The notes beneath the pieces were generated by a model. It was not told the origin of the DNA. It made no database searches and saw only the letters and a list, made by a program, of their open reading frames with translations. Shown here piece after piece: positions 28,293 through 37,840 of a stretch of DNA of 55,539 bases; within the stretch, counting starts at the first letter, position 1, and every line of letters starts with the position of its first letter. The position numbers and the translations under genes are program-made. The DNA comes from Thalassospira sp. HF15 (GTDB lineage Bacteria > Pseudomonadota > Alphaproteobacteria > Rhodospirillales > Thalassospiraceae): positions 1 through 55,539 of the forward strand of contig NZ_JAAVKI010000010.1 of NCBI RefSeq assembly GCF_011806525.1. The letters are read 5' to 3'.

Positions 28293-29027
28293 TTAATCTT
28301 GAGAAACAGGTGAGCCGGCAAGCCACGCGCCAAGTTCTTTGTTTGCGGTAATCAATCCTTCGCGATTGATGATTTTGCGCGCAATGGCGCTGGAAACGGC
28401 GCGCGTACGTTTGTTGAGCACAATGCCCTTTTCGTTTTGGTCTTGTTCCTCCACATCCAGTTTGTCGTAAAGTGATAGCAAACGGTTCTGTACAGTCCGA
28501 AGTGAGAGTTTTCGCCGTAGCGCAATTGCCTTGTCTGGAAGCCCGAGTGCGAGATCAAGCAAGATCAGATATTCGAATTCTGTCAAAGCACTACGAGAAC
28601 GCATTTGCTGTGCCTGGATCTGATGGACCTCGCGATCAACAACAATCTGCGCTTCGATCAGGACTGCCCGCAAAGCCAGTCGCATCTTATCCTGTGTCGC
28701 CGTTTTCAAAACATAACCATATGCCGCCTGATCGGGAACGATCCGGGTAATGCCGCGCAAATAAGCCTCATCTGAATAGTTTGACCAGAACAGTATTCTG
28801 GTGTCCGGACGTTCTGCCCAGATGGTGCGCGCCGCTTCAATGCCGTTATGTTCCTTCATGCGAAGGTCCATCACGATTGCCGAGATCTGATGGCGATGCG
28901 CCAACGTTTCGGCCTCTTTGCCATTGTGTGCGACCAGGATTTCATCAAATTCGGGTAACGCATGTTCGACGATTTCCTTCAGGAAATCCGCGTGCATGTT
29001 GTCATCTTCAACCAGCAATATTTTCAT
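28293..29027 (-). CDS. NarL/LuxR-type response regulator
   Basis: 244 residues. The receiver domain (1-125) has the acidic pocket EDD at 7-9, phosphorylation Asp54 (IVMDLRM) and Lys108 (YVLKTA). A C-terminal helix-turn-helix of LuxR/NarL type covers about 147-200 (LALGLPDKAIALRRKLSLRT, VQNRLLSLYDKL). A C-terminal extension of about 40 residues follows. It overlaps the kinase gene by 20 bases, so the two form one operon. Target genes are unknown; the sugar ABC operon divergent from the kinase is the obvious candidate. Confidence 0.9.
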   Translation of the reverse strand: MKILLVEDDNMHADFLKEIVEHALPEFDEILVAHNGKEAETLAHRHQISAIVMDLRMKEHNGIEAARTIWAERPDTRILFWSNYSDEAYLRGITRIVPDQAAYGYVLKTATQDKMRLALRAVLIEAQIVVDREVHQIQAQQMRSRSALTEFEYLILLDLALGLPDKAIALRRKLSLRTVQNRLLSLYDKLDVEEQDQNEKGIVLNKRTRAVSSAIARKIINREGLITANKELGAWLAGSPVSQD

Positions 29028-30213
29028 TCATGGTTTCTCCTTCTTGTCTGGTCGCTTGATGCAACTGGATTGTTACCTGTGTGCCGTCCGTGGTTGAAAG
29101 GTCATATTTTGCACCGATCAGACGCGCCCGTGTCTTCATATGTTCGAGGCCACTGGGTGGCTTTCTTGGATTTGTCTGGAAGTTTCCGTTATCTGAAACC
29201 TTGATGATCAGGCAGTCATCGGGACTTTTGGTAATCAAGACCGAAACAAGTGACGCATTTGAATGCAAAACCGCGTTATTGATGGCTTCCTGACAGATGC
29301 GAAATACCGCAATGCGCGTTGTTTCAGGAAGCAGGTCAATCGCCCCGTCTGTCTCGTCATCGACCTTGAACTGCATGGCGCTGTCATAGCTTACAGCGCG
29401 TTCAAGGTGCGTTTGGACGGCATGATGGAAGCCAAAAAGATCAAGAATGGAAGGGATCGACGTATCGATAATATCGCGCAGTCCCTGGATCATGTTTTGG
29501 ACTTGCTGCTGCAATCTTAAATACTGCGCCTCGCTCAGGCCGGGGCGGAGGTCGCGGGCGATGCGGGTCAGATCGGCCAAAGTCTGATCATGCAGGTCCA
29601 TTCCGATGCGCTGGCGTTCGGCCTCAAGCGCATCGGTAAGGCTGAGTGCGCCAAGGCGCAGGCCTTCTTCACGGGCAAGGATTTCGGCACGAATGATGGC
29701 TTCCTTGTTTGCCTTTTCATTGGCGCGCAAGGCGTAGAAATAAGGTGCCAGCATATCTGCCAGAATGCGCATCTGTTCAAGGTGGCTTTGGTTGTAGAAG
29801 TCTTCCTTCTTCGAAGAGCAATTCAACGAGCCAACGACTTCGCCAAGGACCTTCATGCCGACACTGACGCGACTGCGAAGTTCATGGTCAATAATCGGGG
29901 CGCTGACGGCGCCGGGGAAAAGGAAACGCTGGTCCTGGAGGGCATTTCCCGTCAGTAGATGATCTGTTTTACCCAGCAAAATATCGCGGATGGGGGCCTT
30001 GTGCACGTTCGAACGCATCTTGCTCCAGGCCGTTTCCACGCCGACCTCATAAGCCGTCGCCCACCTTTTGTCCGTGTCAATCAGGCACACATCAAGGTGA
30101 TCAAACTCGATAATCTTGTCGATCTCGGTTTTGACCGAGCTTAACGCCGAGTGAATATCAAGATTCCCCGCAAGCAAATTGGATATGCGAAGGTAATGAG
30201 CAAGATCCGACAT
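29008..30213 (-). CDS. soluble GAF sensor histidine kinase (HisKA_3 type)
   Basis: 401 residues without membrane segments, so the signal is sensed in the cytoplasm. Residues about 10-165 look like a GAF domain (DVCLIDTDKRWATAYEVGVE). A coiled linker follows. The NarX/DegS-type dimerisation box ERQRIGMDLHDQTLADLTRI has the phosphate-accepting His208. The HATPase domain shows RICQEAINNAVLHSNAS (N box, about 310-326), VSDNGNF (G1) and GLEHMKTRARLIGA (G2). It should phosphorylate the regulator encoded by the overlapping downstream gene. It is transcribed away from the sugar transporter operon at 30655. The ligand of the GAF domain is unknown. Confidence 0.9.
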   Translation of the reverse strand: MSDLAHYLRISNLLAGNLDIHSALSSVKTEIDKIIEFDHLDVCLIDTDKRWATAYEVGVETAWSKMRSNVHKAPIRDILLGKTDHLLTGNALQDQRFLFPGAVSAPIIDHELRSRVSVGMKVLGEVVGSLNCSSKKEDFYNQSHLEQMRILADMLAPYFYALRANEKANKEAIIRAEILAREEGLRLGALSLTDALEAERQRIGMDLHDQTLADLTRIARDLRPGLSEAQYLRLQQQVQNMIQGLRDIIDTSIPSILDLFGFHHAVQTHLERAVSYDSAMQFKVDDETDGAIDLLPETTRIAVFRICQEAINNAVLHSNASLVSVLITKSPDDCLIIKVSDNGNFQTNPRKPPSGLEHMKTRARLIGAKYDLSTTDGTQVTIQLHQATRQEGETMNENIAG

Positions 30214-30654
30214 GGGTGTTTTCCTCCAGCTCTTCGATAATATTCACCGGCATTTCTCTTGTCTTGCGGGAACCCGCAACTTGAATGCGTAACACCGTAC
30301 GCGTTCTGCGGAAACTGCTCTTTACGATTTAATCGGAACTGATGAAGATTGCGCCATGGTTTGGTGGTTGCTTTTACAGGCAATTACCAACCCTTGCCGG
30401 TCGACGGCAAAGAAACAAACAAAAATAACAAGTCACATGCTGACATCAGGGGGGAATGCTCGGTCCACGCGAAAACCGCGTGAGAACGAAATTTCTCTTA
30501 CAACCATCTGAAGTTCCGTCATTTCTGTTCGTTGATCAGAAGTGTCTGATCCGGCATGCGGCAAACGAGACGTCAAGAACTTGCACAATGCGGGCAGGGG
30601 CGCTGACCTGCTGAGGAAGCGATAAAGAACAGCGCATCCAACGGGAGGACTACC
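30214..30654. other. divergent control region, kinase / sugar ABC operon
   Basis: No gene in 441 bases. It contains a small hairpin CACGCG-AAAAC-CGCGTG (30466-30482) directly abutting GAGAA-N6-TTCTC (30482-30497), and a ribosome binding site GGGAGGA before the ATG at 30655. Promoters for both directions must lie here; none could be placed with confidence. Confidence 0.55.
30482..30497. promoter_or_regulatory. possible operator GAGAA-N6-TTCTC
   Basis: It has the GAA-N6-TTC core of the three inositol sites, with 5-bp arms, upstream of the second sugar ABC operon. The match is shorter than the others and may be chance. Confidence 0.3.
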
Positions 30655-31767
30655 ATGAAAAAACTACTGACAATGACCACCGCCGCTGTCGCATTGATGA
30701 TGGCAGCACAGGTTGCGACTGCTGGCCCGAATACCGTTTCTGGTCCCGGTGCCGATCCGTCGTGTTTCACGCCGGTTTCCGATGACACAACCTACTTCCA
30801 GTGGCCTGCGCGCGAAGGCCCATACAAGATTGCGCTTGTGAATGGTTTTATCGCCAATGACTGGCGTGTTCAGATGATTGCGGTCGCGAAGGCCTATGCC
30901 GCACAGCCGGAAGTGGCCGCCGAAATTGAAGAATTCAAGGTTGTTTCTGTCGGTGAAGATATCGCAGCACAGATTGCAGCTGCCAACAACTTCATCGATC
31001 AGGGCTTTGACGCCATTATCATTAACGCCAACAACACCCGCGCATTCGGATCGGTGGTGCGTAAGGCCAACGATGCCAATGTCGTCATTCTGTCTTTCGA
31101 CAACGTGATTGACGATCCCAACCAGATCGCGATCAACGTTGACCAAAAAGGGCTTGGCATGTCTGCTGGCGAGTTCCTTCTTGAGCAAAGTGGTGATGGC
31201 CCGGCCAAGTTCCTGCATGTGCGTGGTCCGGCAGGGCAGCCTGTAGATATCGCACGTAATGAAGGTTTCCTTGAGGTTATCAAGGAATCCGGTCGTGATA
31301 TCGAAGTCGTCGATGTTGTCGGTAACTGGGCACCGGGTGACGGTCAGAAAGTGACGGCCGACGCGATTGCTGCTGGCGGCGTATTTGACGGGATTTATGT
31401 TCAGGGCGGCTCGCAAGGTGTCGCGACCGCAATGCTTGATGCGGGTGTCTTCAAGGCCCCGATTTCCGGGGAAACCGAGAATGCGTTTCGTCAGCTTTGC
31501 AACAGTGCGGGTCTTAGCTGCCAGTCAGGCGGGACGGGACCGGCACAATCATCTGTGACCATCAAAACCGCGATTGCGGCGCTTAAAGGTGAAGTGATCC
31601 CATCAGAAATCGCGCTGCCGACGTCGATTTCGTATTCACCTTTCGAGGAAGGTGTCCAGACGTTCCCGAAACTGCCGGGCAGCTTCTTTGCGGGTAACAA
31701 CTTTGAAGCTTGCAACATTGGCTTTACGGCCGAAGAGATCGCGTCTCAGACAGGCGAGAACAACTAA
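30655..31767 (+). CDS. sugar ABC transporter substrate-binding protein
   Basis: 370 residues with a signal peptide (KKLLTMTTAAVALMMAAQVA, cut near ATA-GP). The mature protein is a type I periplasmic binding fold: YKIALVNGFIANDWRVQM at the first strand, GFDAIIINANNTRAFG and KFLHVRGPAGQPVDIARNEGF. It is longer than the inositol binding protein, with an extra N-terminal segment containing Cys (PSCFTPVSDD) and a C-terminal one (ACNIGFTAEE) that could form disulfides. First gene of an operon with a double ATPase, two permeases and a lactonase, so an aldose is a likely ligand. The sugar cannot be named from sequence. Confidence 0.88.
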   Translation: MKKLLTMTTAAVALMMAAQVATAGPNTVSGPGADPSCFTPVSDDTTYFQWPAREGPYKIALVNGFIANDWRVQMIAVAKAYAAQPEVAAEIEEFKVVSVGEDIAAQIAAANNFIDQGFDAIIINANNTRAFGSVVRKANDANVVILSFDNVIDDPNQIAINVDQKGLGMSAGEFLLEQSGDGPAKFLHVRGPAGQPVDIARNEGFLEVIKESGRDIEVVDVVGNWAPGDGQKVTADAIAAGGVFDGIYVQGGSQGVATAMLDAGVFKAPISGETENAFRQLCNSAGLSCQSGGTGPAQSSVTIKTAIAALKGEVIPSEIALPTSISYSPFEEGVQTFPKLPGSFFAGNNFEACNIGFTAEEIASQTGENN

Positions 31768-31787
31768 CAACAATAAACGACCACACG

Positions 31788-31815
31788 CCGTCGATGTCAG
31801 TCCTGGCATCGACGG
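31788..31815 (+). repeat. intercistronic hairpin after the second binding-protein gene
   Basis: CCGTCGATG pairs with CATCGACGG over a 10-base loop, between binding protein and ATPase. No T run, so partial termination or mRNA protection is more likely than full termination. Confidence 0.62.
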
Positions 31816-31842
31816 TGTTCAAGACTGGTTAGGAAAACTGCC

Positions 31843-33408
31843 GTGTCAGAGAGCAAATCTCCTTATTTATTATCCATGTCGGGCATAACCAAACGTTATG
31901 GTGGTGTCCGCGCACTCGAAGATGTCAGTTTTGACACGCAACGTGGATCAATCCATGCGCTGCTTGGAGAAAACGGGGCTGGGAAGTCGACGCTGATCAA
32001 GATTCTATCCGGCGTCGTGCAGCCCGATAGCGGAACGATCGAGCTTGATGGTAACCAGGTCAGCTTTGCAAACCCGCAACAAGCCAATGATCTTGGCGTG
32101 TCATGTATCTTCCAGGAATTGTCCCTGTTGCCGGACCTGACCGTGGCCGACAACATTGGCATTACCCGTCCGCCGCGCAAATTCGGGATGATTGATTATC
32201 GCGCGCAGCGGCGTATCGCCGAAGAGGCGCTTGCGCGGGTTGGGGGCGATAATATTGACCCGATGGAAACCGTCAGCAATTTGTCGCTTTCCCGGCGTCA
32301 GATGGTGGAAATAGCCAAGGCACTGGCCCGGAATCCCAAAATTCTGATTCTTGATGAAGCGACATCTGCGCTGACTGCCGCCGATGTCGAAAAGGTCTTC
32401 AAGATGCTTCATCGGCTTCGCGATGAAGGAATGGCCATCATATATATCTCACACCGGATGCCCGAGATCGCCGAGCTTGCAGATACCTGTACGGTTTATC
32501 GCAACGGCACCAAAGTCGAGACATTCAAAAACGGTACGAAATCGGACAGTGCCGTTGTCGAGATGATGATCGGTCGGGAATACAGCAGTGTTTACCCGGC
32601 GAAAAGCACTAGACCCGCCGCATCCGAACCGATCCTGAAAGTATCGGACTTTTCGTGGAACGAGGAACTTAACGGCATCAATCTGGAAATGCGTCCGGGC
32701 GAGATCGTCGGGCTTGGCGGTTTGGACGGACAGGGACAGCGTCAACTGCAATTGGGTTTGTTTGGCACCCTGATTGGTGCAACCGGATCGGTGGAGATCA
32801 ATGGCGCCCCGGTAAAGTTGAACAGCCCGAAGATGGCGAAGTCGGATGACATCGGTATTGCCCTGGTTCCCGAAGATCGCAAGCACGAAGGCCTGATGCT
32901 GTCGATGACGGTGCGTGAAAACCTGTCCTTCGCAGCAGTCGAAAAAATGAGCCGGATGGGCGTTGTCGATTCACACGCAGAAGAAGCGGCGATCGATGAG
33001 ATGGTCGAACTTCTCAAGATCAAGGCGGACGGTATTGATGGCCCGGTCGGGGCGTTATCCGGGGGCAATCAGCAAAAGGTCGTGATTGGCAAGTGGTTGA
33101 TGACCAAGCCCCGGATCATTCTGTTGAATGATCCGACGCGTGGCATTGATGTCGGCACCAAGCAGGAAATCTATCAACTGTTGCAGAAATTGGCGGCGGA
33201 GGGATGTGCAATCCTTTTGTATTCAACCGATTACGATGAACTGATCGGGTGCTGCGATCGTGTGCTGGTCATGTATGACGGCAGGATCGTTCGAACCCTT
33301 GCCGGCGATGACCTTAACGAAACAAATCTGGTTTCAGCTGCGCTTAACTTGCCGGAACAGGCTGCGGCACGTTCTGAACCAAACGAGAAACAGGGAGCGT
33401 CGCTATGA
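31843..33408 (+). CDS. sugar ABC transporter ATPase, double domain (RbsA/MglA-like)
   Basis: 521 residues from a GTG start; ATG at 31876 is an alternative. Two nucleotide-binding domains lie in tandem. The first has Walker A GENGAGKST (about 41-49), signature region NLSLSRRQMVEIAKAL (about 146) and Walker B ILILDEATSAL. The second has the degenerate Walker A of this class (GLDGQGQRQLQ, about 293), signature LSGGNQQKVVIGKWL (about 405) and Walker B IILLNDPTRGIDVG, in which Asn replaces the usual Asp before Asp. It energises the two permeases that follow and overlaps the first by ATGA. Confidence 0.93.
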   Translation: MSESKSPYLLSMSGITKRYGGVRALEDVSFDTQRGSIHALLGENGAGKSTLIKILSGVVQPDSGTIELDGNQVSFANPQQANDLGVSCIFQELSLLPDLTVADNIGITRPPRKFGMIDYRAQRRIAEEALARVGGDNIDPMETVSNLSLSRRQMVEIAKALARNPKILILDEATSALTAADVEKVFKMLHRLRDEGMAIIYISHRMPEIAELADTCTVYRNGTKVETFKNGTKSDSAVVEMMIGREYSSVYPAKSTRPAASEPILKVSDFSWNEELNGINLEMRPGEIVGLGGLDGQGQRQLQLGLFGTLIGATGSVEINGAPVKLNSPKMAKSDDIGIALVPEDRKHEGLMLSMTVRENLSFAAVEKMSRMGVVDSHAEEAAIDEMVELLKIKADGIDGPVGALSGGNQQKVVIGKWLMTKPRIILLNDPTRGIDVGTKQEIYQLLQKLAAEGCAILLYSTDYDELIGCCDRVLVMYDGRIVRTLAGDDLNETNLVSAALNLPEQAAARSEPNEKQGASL

Positions 33409-34430
33409 CTGTGGGCTCTGAACCAGCAGATCTGGTTTCACGACAAAAATATTTCGGCTGGATTACCCGCCTTTCCGCCGCACAACGTGGTGTTCTGATC
33501 GCAATGCTTATCTTTGCAACCATGTTCATTGTCTATGGCTGGAAGCAGGCGGTGGGCCTTTCGCCAAACATGATAAACACTGCCGCGAACAAGGGCGCAT
33601 TGCTGGCGCTTGTCGCCATGGCGCAGACCTTGCCGGTTATTACGCGCGGGCTGGATTTGTCGGTCGGGGCGACCTTTGTTCTGGCAAACTGTCTGGCATC
33701 GACAATTGTTGTCGGTGGGCCGGTCGCAACCACGTTTGGTGTTTTGGGTGTCCTGTTGCTTGGACTGGCATGCGGTGCGGTAAACGGTCTGATTATTGTT
33801 TATGGGCGGTTGCAGCCCTTGATAGCGACGCTGGCCACGAGTGCTGTCTATTTTGGCCTTGCACTTGCCATTCGGCCGCAGCCAGGCGGGTTGGTCAATT
33901 TTGAACTTGCTGACTTCATGACACGTTCGACGCTTGCCGTGCCGCATACTGTTTTGCTGTTGCTGGCCGTCGTTCTGTTTATCTGGATCCCCTATCGCCG
34001 CTCGGTCCTGGGGCGGGCTACCTTTGCCATCGGCTCATCCGAGCAGGCGGCTTATATGTCGGGAGTTCCGATCAATCGGGCAAAGATGCTGGCATATACC
34101 CTGAGCGGACTATTGGCATCCATTGGCGGCATCCTGTTGACGGCACTGACCTATTCCGGGGCCGCAAAAATCACGATTGCCAACGAGTACACGCTCAATT
34201 CCATCGGGGCTGTGGTCATTGGAGGCACGTCTTTGTTCGGTGGGGTTGGCAGCGCTGTCGGGTCGATTTTCGGTGCCTTTGTCATGCGGACGGTTGGTGA
34301 TCTGCTGATCGTGTTTGACATCAATCCTGTCTTGCAGCCGCTTTTCGTCGGCGTCGTACTGCTTGTTGCGGTCAGTCTCGGTTCGTTGCGCGTCCTGAGA
34401 ATCAAGAACAGACTAGATATTTATCGGTAA
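33405..34430 (+). CDS. sugar ABC transporter permease 1
   Basis: 341 residues, BPD_transp_2 (RbsC-like) family, about 9 membrane segments. Motifs include LPVITRGLDLSVGATFVLAN (about 76-95), CGAVNGLIIVYGRLQPLIATLAT (shown by GLIIVYGRLQPLIATL), and GSSEQAAYMSGVPINRAKM (about 206). It starts inside the ATPase stop codon (ATGA). It is followed by a second permease, so a heterodimeric channel is likely. Confidence 0.92.
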   Translation: MTVGSEPADLVSRQKYFGWITRLSAAQRGVLIAMLIFATMFIVYGWKQAVGLSPNMINTAANKGALLALVAMAQTLPVITRGLDLSVGATFVLANCLASTIVVGGPVATTFGVLGVLLLGLACGAVNGLIIVYGRLQPLIATLATSAVYFGLALAIRPQPGGLVNFELADFMTRSTLAVPHTVLLLLAVVLFIWIPYRRSVLGRATFAIGSSEQAAYMSGVPINRAKMLAYTLSGLLASIGGILLTALTYSGAAKITIANEYTLNSIGAVVIGGTSLFGGVGSAVGSIFGAFVMRTVGDLLIVFDINPVLQPLFVGVVLLVAVSLGSLRVLRIKNRLDIYR

Positions 34431-34439
34431 GGCGGAAAA

Positions 34440-35441
34440 ATGAGTGTTTCAGGCGTAATCGCAAGGCAGTTTGATCGGGCAACGCTTATTGCTTTTGCAT
34501 GTGTGATTGTTCTGCTTTTGATCGGGGCAATGGTTGAACCGGCCTTTCTGTCACCGAAATATTTGATCCAGCAGCTCCATACGGCCTCCTTCCTTGGCGT
34601 TGTGGCAAGCGGTGTCATGCTGGTCATTCTGTTGGGGCATATTGATCTGTCCATCCCCTGGACCATCGGTGTCGGCGGGATGATGGCAACCGGTGCCACC
34701 GGGTTCCTGGGGCCGGAATGGGGCGTTACCCTTGCCGTTCCATTCGGTGTTCTGTGCGGTGCATTGATCGGAATGGTAAATGGCTTGGGTGTGGCGTATC
34801 TGCGTGCGCCAGCGATGATCTTTACGCTTGGCATGAATGCCGTTGCGCAAGGTCTTATGGTGTATCACACCGGTGGTTTTGCCCCCCAGGACCGTGCAAC
34901 TGAGTTCATGCGCGAACTGGCTGTCGGGCATTTTATCCCCGGCATTCCCAATCCGCTTCTTATCTGGATCGTTCTGGGGGCGGCGATTGTTTTCATGCTG
35001 AACCGGTCCGTTCTTGGCCGACGGATTTATGCGGTCGGAAATCAGGAACGTTCCGTCTTTTTGAGCGGTGTAGATACGCGCAAGGTTATTCTGGCGTGCT
35101 TTATCTTTTCCGGTTCATGTGCAGCGCTGACTGGCGTCCTGTTGGCAGGGTGGGCTAACCGTTCCTATCAGGCCATGGGGGATCCATACCTTTTGCCGAC
35201 AATCGCAGCGATTATTCTTGGCGGCACCAACGTTCTGGGTGGTCGTGGCAAATATGTTGGCACGATCGCGGGCGTCATCTTGATTACAATCTTGCAATCG
35301 ATGCTCTCGGTGGTTCAGCCACAAAGGTATTTTGCCCAACTCGGTGTCGATATTCCTGCGGATACCTTCCGGCAGGTCGTATTTGGCGTGGTTATCATCG
35401 GAATGTTGTTGATCTATGGCCGTCAGCAGTTGGTGCGTTAA
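34440..35441 (+). CDS. sugar ABC transporter permease 2
   Basis: 333 residues, same family as the preceding permease but clearly different in sequence. LVILLGHIDLSIPWTIGVGG (about 61-80) replaces the usual GLDLSVG with HIDLSIPW, typical of the second partner in two-permease sugar systems. Other motifs are GMVNGLGVAYLRAPAMIFTLG and VGNQERSVFLSGVDTRK. About 8-9 membrane segments. Spacing of 9 bases from the upstream gene indicates the same operon. Confidence 0.92.
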   Translation: MSVSGVIARQFDRATLIAFACVIVLLLIGAMVEPAFLSPKYLIQQLHTASFLGVVASGVMLVILLGHIDLSIPWTIGVGGMMATGATGFLGPEWGVTLAVPFGVLCGALIGMVNGLGVAYLRAPAMIFTLGMNAVAQGLMVYHTGGFAPQDRATEFMRELAVGHFIPGIPNPLLIWIVLGAAIVFMLNRSVLGRRIYAVGNQERSVFLSGVDTRKVILACFIFSGSCAALTGVLLAGWANRSYQAMGDPYLLPTIAAIILGGTNVLGGRGKYVGTIAGVILITILQSMLSVVQPQRYFAQLGVDIPADTFRQVVFGVVIIGMLLIYGRQQLVR

Positions 35442-35480
35442 AGGCCTTCATGGTCAACGTTGCCAACTTTCTGACGTCCG

Positions 35481-36452
35481 ATGAATTTAGCAAAGGACAA
35501 TCAATTGGCTAACTGTGCCGCACAAAAGCAACAAGACGCAGCGGGTATGCTGGAACCCTATCAGGTTCTTGACAGCCGGTTCCGCGACCTTGTGTTGGCA
35601 AATGTCAGGCTGAGGAAAATCTCTGGTGGGCATTTGTGGGCGGAAGGACCGGTATGGTTTGCAGCGCATCAGTGCCTGTTATTTTCCGACATCCCCAACC
35701 AGAAAATCTATCGTTGGATGTGTGATGGGTCGGTCAATGTTTTTCGCGACCATTCAGACTTCGCAAATGGCAACACGGTCGACTTGAACGGTCGCCTTGT
35801 TACCTGCCAGCACGGCACGAGGTCGGTTACCCGTACCGAACATAACGGATCAATCACAACGCTTGCGGATGGATTTAAGGGGCTTCGGCTGAACTCGCCA
35901 AACGACGTTATCGTCAAGTCGGATGGATCGATCTGGTTTACGGACCCGACCTACGGGATATTGTCGAACTATGAGGGGTATAAGGCGACACCGGACCAGA
36001 AAGACAATAACGTATTTCGTCTTGATCCAGACACAGGCAGTTTAACCAGTGTCACGTCGGAGTTTCGCCAGCCAAACGGGCTGGCATTCTCCAATGATGA
36101 AAAGTTGCTGTATATTGCTGAATCAGGAAGCAGCCACGACGCGTCCGTTCCAGCGGTCATTCGGGTTTATGACGTTGTGGACGGTAAGGCACTAGAAAAC
36201 GGTCGTGATTTTGCCGAGATCGACAAAGGTTTGCCGGACGGGATCAGGGTTGATTGCGAGGGTAATGTCTGGAGTTCGGCTGCGGACGGCGTGCATTGCT
36301 TTGACCCGGCGGGGACATTGCTGGGCAAAATTCTGGTGCCGGAAACAGTATCGAATTTGACGTTTGGCGGTGCGCGCGGAAACGAGATTCTGATGACGGC
36401 AACGACAAGCGTTTACGCCATACACGTCAACACTCAGGCGATGGTCCGATAA
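35481..36452 (+). CDS. SMP-30/gluconolactonase-family protein
   Basis: 323 residues, a six-bladed propeller lactonase. Metal-site positions are visible: Glu in LWAEGPVWF (about 55), Asn in RLNSPNDVIV (about 140), Asn in QPNGLAFSND (about 198) and Asp in LPDGIRVDCEG (about 252). It should hydrolyse a sugar lactone to the aldonate. It starts 39 bases after the second permease, and no terminator lies between, so it belongs to the operon. ATG at 35547 (MLEPYQVLD) may be the true start, since the first 22 residues look non-conserved. With the dehydrogenases of the next cluster it suggests an oxidative sugar route (inference). Confidence 0.85.
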   Translation: MNLAKDNQLANCAAQKQQDAAGMLEPYQVLDSRFRDLVLANVRLRKISGGHLWAEGPVWFAAHQCLLFSDIPNQKIYRWMCDGSVNVFRDHSDFANGNTVDLNGRLVTCQHGTRSVTRTEHNGSITTLADGFKGLRLNSPNDVIVKSDGSIWFTDPTYGILSNYEGYKATPDQKDNNVFRLDPDTGSLTSVTSEFRQPNGLAFSNDEKLLYIAESGSSHDASVPAVIRVYDVVDGKALENGRDFAEIDKGLPDGIRVDCEGNVWSSAADGVHCFDPAGTLLGKILVPETVSNLTFGGARGNEILMTATTSVYAIHVNTQAMVR

Positions 36453-36486
36453 CCTATTGGCGACGGTGCGAAAACGTCCAGTAGGA

Positions 36487-37539
36487 TCAGGCGTTCTCGT
36501 TGGATTTCTCGACAGAATCGCGTTCAACCATCAGGCATTCGACTTTTATCTGGTTCGGTGTAGCCAGTAGACCCCCGACGCTGTCTATCAGCAGTTCGGC
36601 GGCAATTTCGCCCATTTCGTAGTGCGGAAGAATAAGCGTCGTAAGGGCAGGGTGCGTGTGCTGCGCAATTTCGCGATCATCGAAGCCGACTACAGCCACA
36701 TCTTCTGGAATGCGTAACCCAAGTTCGCGCAACGCGTCATAACAGCCCAGCGCCATCAGATCATTGGCGCAGAAAATGGCATCAGGCGGATTATCGAGTG
36801 CCATGAGTTCATGGGTCATTGAATAACCGGTTGATGGTTCCCAGTTGCCCGGACACACAAGTGTCGGATCAAACGGTATGTCGTTGCTGGAAAGTGCCTG
36901 ACGGTATCCTTTAAGCCGGTCGCGCGAGGCATCGACACCTTTTTGTCCGTTAATGATCGCAATGCGTTTACGGCCAGCTTTTATCAGGCGTTCTGTTGCC
37001 GCCCGTCCTCCCAAAAGGTCGCCAGGCAAAACCGACGGAAGGGTCCGGGTGCCATCGTAGCAATTAACAAGGACCGTTGGTTTCTTTGACAATACCGGCG
37101 GCAGTTCGACCAGTCGCGTAAGGATCGTGCCGTAAATAATGCCGATGACGTTCGAGTCTGCCATCTGATTGACGATGCTTGCTTCAAGGTTCGCGTTGCC
37201 ATGGCTGACAGCCATGCAAACATTGATCCCGTATTCCAGGGCCTTGTTGTGCGCCCCATCGAAGGCAAGGGCCATCCAGGGGTCGGTGCTGATTTCATCG
37301 GCAATAAAGATAATGACGGACCGTGATTTATTGTTCGGTGCCACTTGGTTTTCACGCCGAACAAGTTGGTAGCCAAGCTTGTTGGCAGAATCGATCACGC
37401 GTTGTCGTGTCGCTTCGGTCAATTTGGCAGGACTGCCGTTCAGGACCAGAGAGACGGTTGCTTGTGATACGCCCGCCATCGAGGCGACATCCATCATCGT
37501 TGGGCGATTTTTGCCACCGTAATGTTTCTTTTGCGACAT
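36487..37539 (-). CDS. LacI-family transcriptional regulator
   Basis: 350 residues. The N-terminal LacI helix-turn-helix (about 14-60) reads TMMDVASMAGVSQATVSLVL followed by the hinge region. A periplasmic-binding-like sensor domain follows (SVIIFIADEISTDPWMALAF, DAIFCANDLMALGCYDALRE, VAVVGFDDREIAQHTHPALTTL). It is divergent from the sugar locus starting at 37841 and convergent to the SMP-30 gene. It probably represses the 37841-46459 units by binding the shared AT-rich 15-mer; the inducer is presumably the transported sugar. Confidence 0.92.
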   Translation of the reverse strand: MSQKKHYGGKNRPTMMDVASMAGVSQATVSLVLNGSPAKLTEATRQRVIDSANKLGYQLVRRENQVAPNNKSRSVIIFIADEISTDPWMALAFDGAHNKALEYGINVCMAVSHGNANLEASIVNQMADSNVIGIIYGTILTRLVELPPVLSKKPTVLVNCYDGTRTLPSVLPGDLLGGRAATERLIKAGRKRIAIINGQKGVDASRDRLKGYRQALSSNDIPFDPTLVCPGNWEPSTGYSMTHELMALDNPPDAIFCANDLMALGCYDALRELGLRIPEDVAVVGFDDREIAQHTHPALTTLILPHYEMGEIAAELLIDSVGGLLATPNQIKVECLMVERDSVEKSNENA

Positions 37540-37840
37540 AGAACTTGTTTTGCCTCTGGTCTTTTAGCCAAGCGATATCTTGCAGCGATGGCGTCAGATG
37601 GTGCGAAAACGACTGATAGGCAGCGTCTTGGCCCTGAGAATTGAATAGTTTGGCGAACGCCTAATCCACCAAGCCGACACTGGTAATACCTTTTCAATCC
37701 GATCAAGACAAGCCGTCTGCATGCTCTGCCATACAATCACTAATCATCGTTAAGGTTGAATTTATATCGACATTCTACCTCAAGGTCACTTGACTCGATA
37801 TTATTAATTAATATTATTAATTCAATAGGGAGGATAATTA
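37540..37840. other. divergent control region, LacI regulator / sugar locus
   Basis: 301 bases without a gene. The final 50 bases are almost pure A/T and contain the palindrome TATTAATTAATA within the candidate operator at 37797, followed by the ribosome binding site GGGAGGA before ATG 37841. No feature was seen in the part nearest the regulator gene. Confidence 0.6.
37797..37811. promoter_or_regulatory. candidate LacI-type operator, copy 1
   Basis: GATATTATTAATTAA is identical at 41005-41019, before another unit of the same locus. Here it overlaps a perfect 12-bp palindrome TATTAATTAATA (37802-37813). It is placed between the regulator gene and the epimerase gene. Confidence 0.6.
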
